Below, in pieces: positions 53,978-64,000 of a stretch of 64,000 nucleotides of DNA. Both the position numbers and the translations under genes were made by a program. The notes under the pieces are model-generated. The model worked only from the letters and a program-made list of their open reading frames with translations, did no database searches and was not told the DNA's origin. Positions within the stretch are counted from its first letter, which is position 1. Every line of letters starts with the position of its first letter. The DNA is from Hydrogenophaga palleronii_A. GTDB taxonomy: Bacteria > Pseudomonadota > Gammaproteobacteria > Burkholderiales > Burkholderiaceae_C. The DNA is taken from NCBI RefSeq assembly GCF_031457455.1, contig NZ_JAVDWU010000011.1, positions 62,001 to 126,000 on the forward strand, written 5' to 3'.

Positions 53978-55111
53978 TCAGCGCCTGAATTTACCGTCGG
54001 CGTCAATAATCGACAGGTCGGAAAAGTCCAGCCCGGTGTGGTTGGTGGGACTGTAGCTCAGCTTCAATCCACCCATGTCGTAATCCTTGATGCTTTCCAG
54101 GGCATTGCGCAGTGCAACGGGCGTCGGGTTCGGGCCAGCCCTGCGCAGACCCTCCGTGAGGACCTTGGCCGCAGCGTAGCCTTCCATCATGGCAGGCGAC
54201 ACGCCTTCCATGCCCGCTGCCTTGGCCAGTTCCTGTGCCTCCTTGATCAGGGCATAAGACACGGAGCGCTCGTTGGGAAACACCTGGGTCACGATCACGC
54301 CTCGCGCATGGTCGCCCAGGAGCTTGATGAAGCCCTCGGAGGCATTGTTCGACAGCGTCACCGCCTGGGCACGGGAACCGGCTGCCCGGATGGCTTTCAC
54401 CGCGTTGGCCGTGTTGCCGGCCGAGCCGATCACCATGACCGCCTGCGCGCCGCTCTTGGCAACTTGTGTGGCAAGTCCCGTGAAGTCCGGCTTGTCACGG
54501 GGAAACTTCTCCAGAAGCAAAGGCTTCTGCCCCACCGCTTCAAAACCCTTGAGCGCGCCTGCTGCCGAGTCAGCACCAAACGAATCGTCGGTCTGTAGCA
54601 CGGCGATGCGTGTGATGCCGGTCGTGGCCAGGTGTTCGATGGCTTTGGCCGCCTCGCGCTGGTAGGTGGCGCGCACGTTGAACACCCAGGGGTTTACCGG
54701 TTCGTGCAGCGCCATGGCGCCGGTGCTGGGTCCCACCAGCGGCACCTTGAATTCCGCCAGCAGCGGCAAAAGCGCTTGCGAATGCGGCGTGCCTCGGTTC
54801 AGGAACAATGCCAGCACTTTCTGGTTGGTGATGAGGTCGCGTGCCACCTCCACCGTGACCGTTGGGTCGAACTTGTCATCCACCGAAATGAGTTCGATCT
54901 TCTGCCCGTTGACCCCACCCCGGGCGTTGACGGCGTCGATGTAGAGCTTGGCGCCTTCGGTGTTTTCCTTGACGCCAGCGGCCACGGACCCGGTGAAGCC
55001 AGACGGCTGTCCTATGCGCAACTGCGCCCACGCCGGCGATGTGGCGCCCAAAAGAACTGATGCACCAAGGGTGATCACGAGGGCAGTCGGGCGCAAAAGC
55101 CGCTTGTACAT
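53978..55111 (-). CDS. Liv-type ABC transporter substrate-binding protein
   Basis: 377 residues from ATG at 55111 with AGGAG upstream. A signal peptide is visible (TALVITLGASVLLGATSPAWA). The mature protein is a Peripla_BP_6 domain: LRIGQPSGFTGSVAAGVKEN, GGVNGQKIELISVDDKFDP, FLNRGTPHSQALLPLLAEF, and the C-terminal EGYAAAKVLTEGLRRAG. It is a paralogue of the partial gene at 1-684. No permease or ATPase genes adjoin it, so it may serve a transporter encoded elsewhere. The ligand is unknown. Confidence 0.9.
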   Translation of the reverse strand: MYKRLLRPTALVITLGASVLLGATSPAWAQLRIGQPSGFTGSVAAGVKENTEGAKLYIDAVNARGGVNGQKIELISVDDKFDPTVTVEVARDLITNQKVLALFLNRGTPHSQALLPLLAEFKVPLVGPSTGAMALHEPVNPWVFNVRATYQREAAKAIEHLATTGITRIAVLQTDDSFGADSAAGALKGFEAVGQKPLLLEKFPRDKPDFTGLATQVAKSGAQAVMVIGSAGNTANAVKAIRAAGSRAQAVTLSNNASEGFIKLLGDHARGVIVTQVFPNERSVSYALIKEAQELAKAAGMEGVSPAMMEGYAAAKVLTEGLRRAGPNPTPVALRNALESIKDYDMGGLKLSYSPTNHTGLDFSDLSIIDADGKFRR

Positions 55112-55240
55112 GAATGTGTCTCCTGTTTGCTGAAAGTTTAGGCAGCCCGATCCCACGATAAATTGTGGATATGACGTAGGGGCAAACCCGGGCGAGGAGG
55201 GCCTCCGTAGAATGTCGGGCTCCCCCTTTGGAGTCCCTGC

Positions 55241-61353
<6,113 letters not shown>

Positions 61354-61354
<1 letters not shown>

Positions 61355-61677
61355 TGCCGCGCGAGCAGATCATTCACATCCACGCGGCCGCTCCCAGCCA
61401 GCCGGCACTCGGTGCGCCGTGCAACGGCTGTGGCGTGTGCTGCCTGGCAGAACCCTGCCCTCTGGGGCAGGTGATCTCGCGCAAGCGGCACGGTGCCTGT
61501 CATGCGCTGCGATGGGACGACAACCTGATGGTCTACCGCTGTGGTGCGATCACCGACACGGCTGGCGTGCTGGGCCCTCGCTGGCGCTGGGCGGCGCCTC
61601 TTTTGCGCAAGCTGGCCGGCCGCTGGATCGCGGCGGGAGTGGGCTGCGATGCCTCGCTGCAGAGCGAGCGGGGCTGA
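61354..61677 (+). CDS. YkgJ-like cysteine-cluster protein
   Basis: 107 residues. Eight cysteines: four in PCNGCGVCCLAEPC, then one each in GACHAL and YRCGAI and in the C-terminal GCDAS. The first cluster is the CxxCxxCC pattern of the YkgJ/UPF0153 family, which is thought to bind iron or zinc; the biochemical role is unknown. It starts at the last base of uvrA (TGATG) and would be translated with it. Confidence 0.78.
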
Positions 61678-62061
61678 TCAGCGCGCGAACAGCACGATCA
61701 CGCCGATGGCCAGCGCGGCGATGACGAACATGAGCAGTCTCGTGCGCACGCGCAGCAGCTGTACGGCGGCCACCAGACGGGCGTTCTGCTCGGCCAGTTC
61801 GGTCAGGGTCTGCGCCATCTGGTCTTGCGTCTGGGCCTGTTGATCGATCAACAGGCGCGCTTCGATCAGGCGGTTGCGCAGCTCCCCCAGACTGGGCGGC
61901 GTGTCCGACACGAGGTCCATGGGCATGGCGCCAACGGGCGTGTTTGCATGCGGCCTCTCCCGATCCATCAGCTTGCGGGCGGCGTTCAGCACCTTGGGTG
62001 CGTGTTCGATCACGTCACCCCATGGAATCACTTTCAGGGCGAGCAGCCAGGGAATGGCCAT
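61678..62061 (-). CDS. Small tail-anchored protein with coiled coil, unknown function
   Basis: 127 residues, not recognised. Residues from about 55 to 98 (LGELRNRLIEARLLIDQQAQ, MAQTLTELAEQNARLVAAVQ) form a long helix with heptad spacing. A single membrane helix at the C-terminus follows (LLMFVIAALAIGVIVLF). The N-terminal part starts MAIPWLLALKVIPWGDVIEH. It probably sits in the inner membrane with the coiled coil in the cytoplasm. It converges with the YkgJ-like gene, the stops being adjacent, and has no co-directional neighbour. Confidence 0.65.
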   Translation of the reverse strand: MAIPWLLALKVIPWGDVIEHAPKVLNAARKLMDRERPHANTPVGAMPMDLVSDTPPSLGELRNRLIEARLLIDQQAQTQDQMAQTLTELAEQNARLVAAVQLLRVRTRLLMFVIAALAIGVIVLFAR

Positions 62062-62165
62062 GCGAGGCTCCTTTCAAGGGTGGGCGGAGGGATGTCCTGA
62101 GCTTAACGGTCTCCCGCATCTGCGGCAGGCTTGCGCCAGATCAACCTGCCAGAGGCACCCCTTTC

Positions 62166-62186
62166 TTAATATAAGTGCTTAATGAT
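62166..62186 (+). promoter_or_regulatory. AT-rich dyad upstream of the YeeE/YedE gene
   Basis: CTTAATATAAGTGCTTAATG contains TAAG-TG-CTTA, a short inverted repeat with A/T-rich flanks, 20 bp before the start codon. It resembles sites for ArsR-type sulfur-responsive repressors that often control such transporters. No regulator gene is adjacent, so this is a weak inference. Confidence 0.25.
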
Positions 62187-62206
62187 GAAATGATTTGGAG
62201 AGGTCC

Positions 62207-63253
62207 ATGGACTGGACGGCGTGGTTGGAGCACTGGGGCGAGGCGAGGCTGCTGGCGGCCTTTGGTCTGCTGCTGGGGCTGGGATTCGGCTTCTTTGCGC
62301 AGCGCTCGCGCTTCTGCCTGCGGGGGGCGGTCATCGAGTTCTGGCATGGCCGCTTCGGCGACAAGCTGGCGGTGTGGTTGCTGGCCTTCTCAAGCGCCGT
62401 GGTGGGTGTGCAACTGCTGGTCGTGGCGGGTGGCCTGGACGTGAGCACCGCGCGCCAGCTGGCCGCGCGCGGCAGCCTTTCAGGGGCACTGGTGGGCGGT
62501 CTGATCTTCGGTGTGGGCATGGTCATGACGCGGGGCTGCGCCAGCCGGCTGCTGGTGCTCTCGGCCAACGGCAACTTGCGCGCGCTGCTGTCGGGCCTGG
62601 TGTTTGCGGTGGCGGCACAGGCCTCGCTGGCCGGCGTGCTCGCGCCTTGGCGCGAGGCCATCGCGGGCTGGTGGACCGTGGAAGGGGGCCCTTCGCGCAA
62701 CCTGCTGGCCGTGCTGGGTGCAGGCCCCTGGGACGGGCTGGCATTCGGCGGCGTGTGGCTGGTCACCGCCCTGTTTTTCGCGTTTCGCAGCGGCTGGAGC
62801 TTCTGGAAGTGGGCCGGCGGCCTGGGCACCGGTTTGATGGTGGCGCTGGCCTGGGCGGCCACCTATCAGGTGATGTCACATTCTTTTGAGGTGGTGCAGA
62901 TCCAGGGGCTGACCTTCAGTGGGCCCTCGGCCGAATGGCTGATGCGCGTGCTCAGCCTGCCCGACGGACCCTGGACCTTTGGCTTGGGCCTGATGCCCGG
63001 CGTGTTCCTGGGTTCGCTGCTCGGCGCCTTGGTGGGGCGCGACTGGAAGCTCGAAGGCTTTGGCCCCGGGTACAGCATGCCGCGTTACATCGCTGGCGCG
63101 GCGCTCATGGGCTTTGGCTCGATGCTGGCTGGCGGCTGCGCCGTGGGTGCGGGCATGACGGGGGGCGCCATCTTTGCCGTCACCGCCTGGCTCTCGCTGG
63201 CCGGCATGTGGATCGGCGGCGGCGTGGCCGACCGGTTGTTCGACCGCGCTTAA
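62207..63253 (+). CDS. YeeE/YedE family sulfur-compound transporter
   Basis: 348 residues from ATG at 62207 with GGAGAGG upstream. It has about eight to ten membrane helices. It has the doubled Sulf_transp signature of the family: FGFFAQRSRFCLRGAVIEFW and VGMVMTRGCASRLLVLSANG in the first half, and MLAGGCAVGAGMTGG in the second. The cysteines lie at the family's thiosulfate-relay positions. Members import thiosulfate or related sulfur compounds. The stop overlaps the convergent MFS gene by 3 bp. Confidence 0.87.
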   Translation: MDWTAWLEHWGEARLLAAFGLLLGLGFGFFAQRSRFCLRGAVIEFWHGRFGDKLAVWLLAFSSAVVGVQLLVVAGGLDVSTARQLAARGSLSGALVGGLIFGVGMVMTRGCASRLLVLSANGNLRALLSGLVFAVAAQASLAGVLAPWREAIAGWWTVEGGPSRNLLAVLGAGPWDGLAFGGVWLVTALFFAFRSGWSFWKWAGGLGTGLMVALAWAATYQVMSHSFEVVQIQGLTFSGPSAEWLMRVLSLPDGPWTFGLGLMPGVFLGSLLGALVGRDWKLEGFGPGYSMPRYIAGAALMGFGSMLAGGCAVGAGMTGGAIFAVTAWLSLAGMWIGGGVADRLFDRA

Positions 63254-64000
63254 GGTGCGCGCCGCAGCAGCCACACACCCACACCGGCCACCAGAAGCAG
63301 CACGGCCGGAAAGCCCAAGGTGGGAAACCACTGCAGTGCGGCAGCGCCCAGCGCGGGCGCCAGCACACCGCCCAGCGTGTACGACAACACCAGCACCGCC
63401 GTGCTGTTCACCAGGGTGACACCTTCTTCGCGTGAGCCGATGTCGATCATGGCGAGCGTGTACAGACAACCACCCGCACCGCCCCAGAGGAACGCCACCG
63501 GCGCCGCCAGCCAAGGGGTGCCTGACACAAAGGGAATCACCAGCGTGGCCCCGAAGGTGATCCAGGCGCAGACTCGCATGAGCCTTGTGCGTGTCTCGCG
63601 CTCGCTGCCCCAGCGCTGTTTGGGATGGTGGGCCATGCGGTCGGCCAACATGCCGGCCGGCAGCATCATGAGCGCGCTGCCCAATCCGCTGGCGGACACC
63701 AGCAAGGCCGCTGCCGTGGCACCCAGGCCCAGCGCCAGGCCGTAGAGGGGCAGGATGGAGGTCAGGCCGCTTTCGAAAAAGCCGCCCACAAAACCCACGG
63801 CCATGATCTGCGGGTGCATGCGCAGCGCGTGCCAGACGCCGGACAGGCCCACCTTGGCACTGTGGGCATCGGCGGCATCGGGCATGCGGGGAATCAGCAG
63901 GCTCCAGATCAGACCCATCACCGTCAGCGCCAGGGCGATCCACAGCGCGAGCTCACTCTGTGCTCCCGTCCAGGCCAGCAGCGCCGGACCGATGACGAAC
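63250..64000 (-). CDS. MFS transporter (5' end beyond window)
   Basis: The frame is open to the window edge and the visible 249 residues form about seven membrane helices. Segments include FVIGPALLAWTGAQ at the edge, a central loop LIPRMPDAADAHSAKVGLSG after helix six, then GFVGGFFESGLTSILPLYGL, and ADRMAHHPKQRWGSERETR, the cytoplasmic loop that resembles the MFS GxxxDRxxxR motif of the second half. The C-terminus is PAVLLLVAGVGVWLLRRAP. The substrate is unknown. Stop codons of this gene and YeeE overlap. Confidence 0.85.
   Translation of the reverse strand, partial: FVIGPALLAWTGAQSELALWIALALTVMGLIWSLLIPRMPDAADAHSAKVGLSGVWHALRMHPQIMAVGFVGGFFESGLTSILPLYGLALGLGATAAALLVSASGLGSALMMLPAGMLADRMAHHPKQRWGSERETRTRLMRVCAWITFGATLVIPFVSGTPWLAAPVAFLWGGAGGCLYTLAMIDIGSREEGVTLVNSTAVLVLSYTLGGVLAPALGAAALQWFPTLGFPAVLLLVAGVGVWLLRRAP

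Overview
The window is high-GC, densely packed bacterial chromosome. Gene content and repeat style suggest a betaproteobacterium of the Comamonadaceae (Hydrogenophaga/Acidovorax/Polaromonas type). Pointers are a phasin, Liv-type binding proteins, a leucine/isovalerate (liu) cluster with biotin genes, a double-length UvrA, and G/C-rich hairpin repeats typical of that family. This placement is inference from gene content; no 16S rRNA is present. No tRNA, rRNA, CRISPR array, phage or transposase gene was seen.

Layout. 1-3117: end of a Liv-type substrate-binding protein, an M20 amidohydrolase and a DUF2817 peptidase-like protein. 3250-8801: a leftward patatin/TetR/TPR group and a phasin, then a rightward 661-residue two-domain reductase resembling bacterial fatty acyl-CoA reductases. 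8948-13322: trkA with two tandem trkH genes. 13482-16472: GST, rhodanese, YchJ-like, HAD and AHSA1 genes. 16603-33729: an AraC regulator facing a leucine/branched-acyl-CoA catabolic cluster: acyl-CoA synthetase broken by an amber codon, liuB, vapBC, dinB-like, acyl-CoA dehydrogenase, liuC, DUF4126, bioA-bioF-bioD, liuD, ghrA, DUF3592, liuE and an Ldh-family dehydrogenase. 33864-36230: LysE exporter, YbaK, DUF1289 and an HCCA isomerase. 36707-43381, leftward: ectABCD followed by ehuBCDA, a complete ectoine/hydroxyectoine synthesis and uptake block. 43811-49597: an FdsR-like regulator facing a two-subunit NAD-dependent formate dehydrogenase with fused NuoE/NuoF. 49694-55111: universal stress protein, a DUF1800/DUF1501 export pair and a second Liv-type binding protein. 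55241-64000: double-length UvrA, a Cys-cluster protein, a small membrane protein, a YeeE/YedE transporter and a truncated MFS transporter.

How the parts work together. The liu cluster would take isovaleryl-CoA or related acids through 3-methylcrotonyl-CoA to acetoacetate and acetyl-CoA. The embedded biotin genes supply the cofactor that LiuD carries. The ect/ehu block makes, hydroxylates and re-imports compatible solutes, and the Trk genes provide potassium uptake, so the window carries two arms of an osmotic response.

The most unusual structure is a family of G/C-rich repeats. Seven copies sit directly after stop codons, all in the same orientation relative to the gene they follow; two of these interrupt the ehu genes. 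Related elements are read through in frame inside uvrA (three places) and liuD (one place). Other items worth checking are the amber codon in the synthetase, a 10-bp perfect inverted repeat before vapBC, direct repeats before the AraC-controlled gene, and an orphan terminator in the 400-bp gap upstream of ectA.
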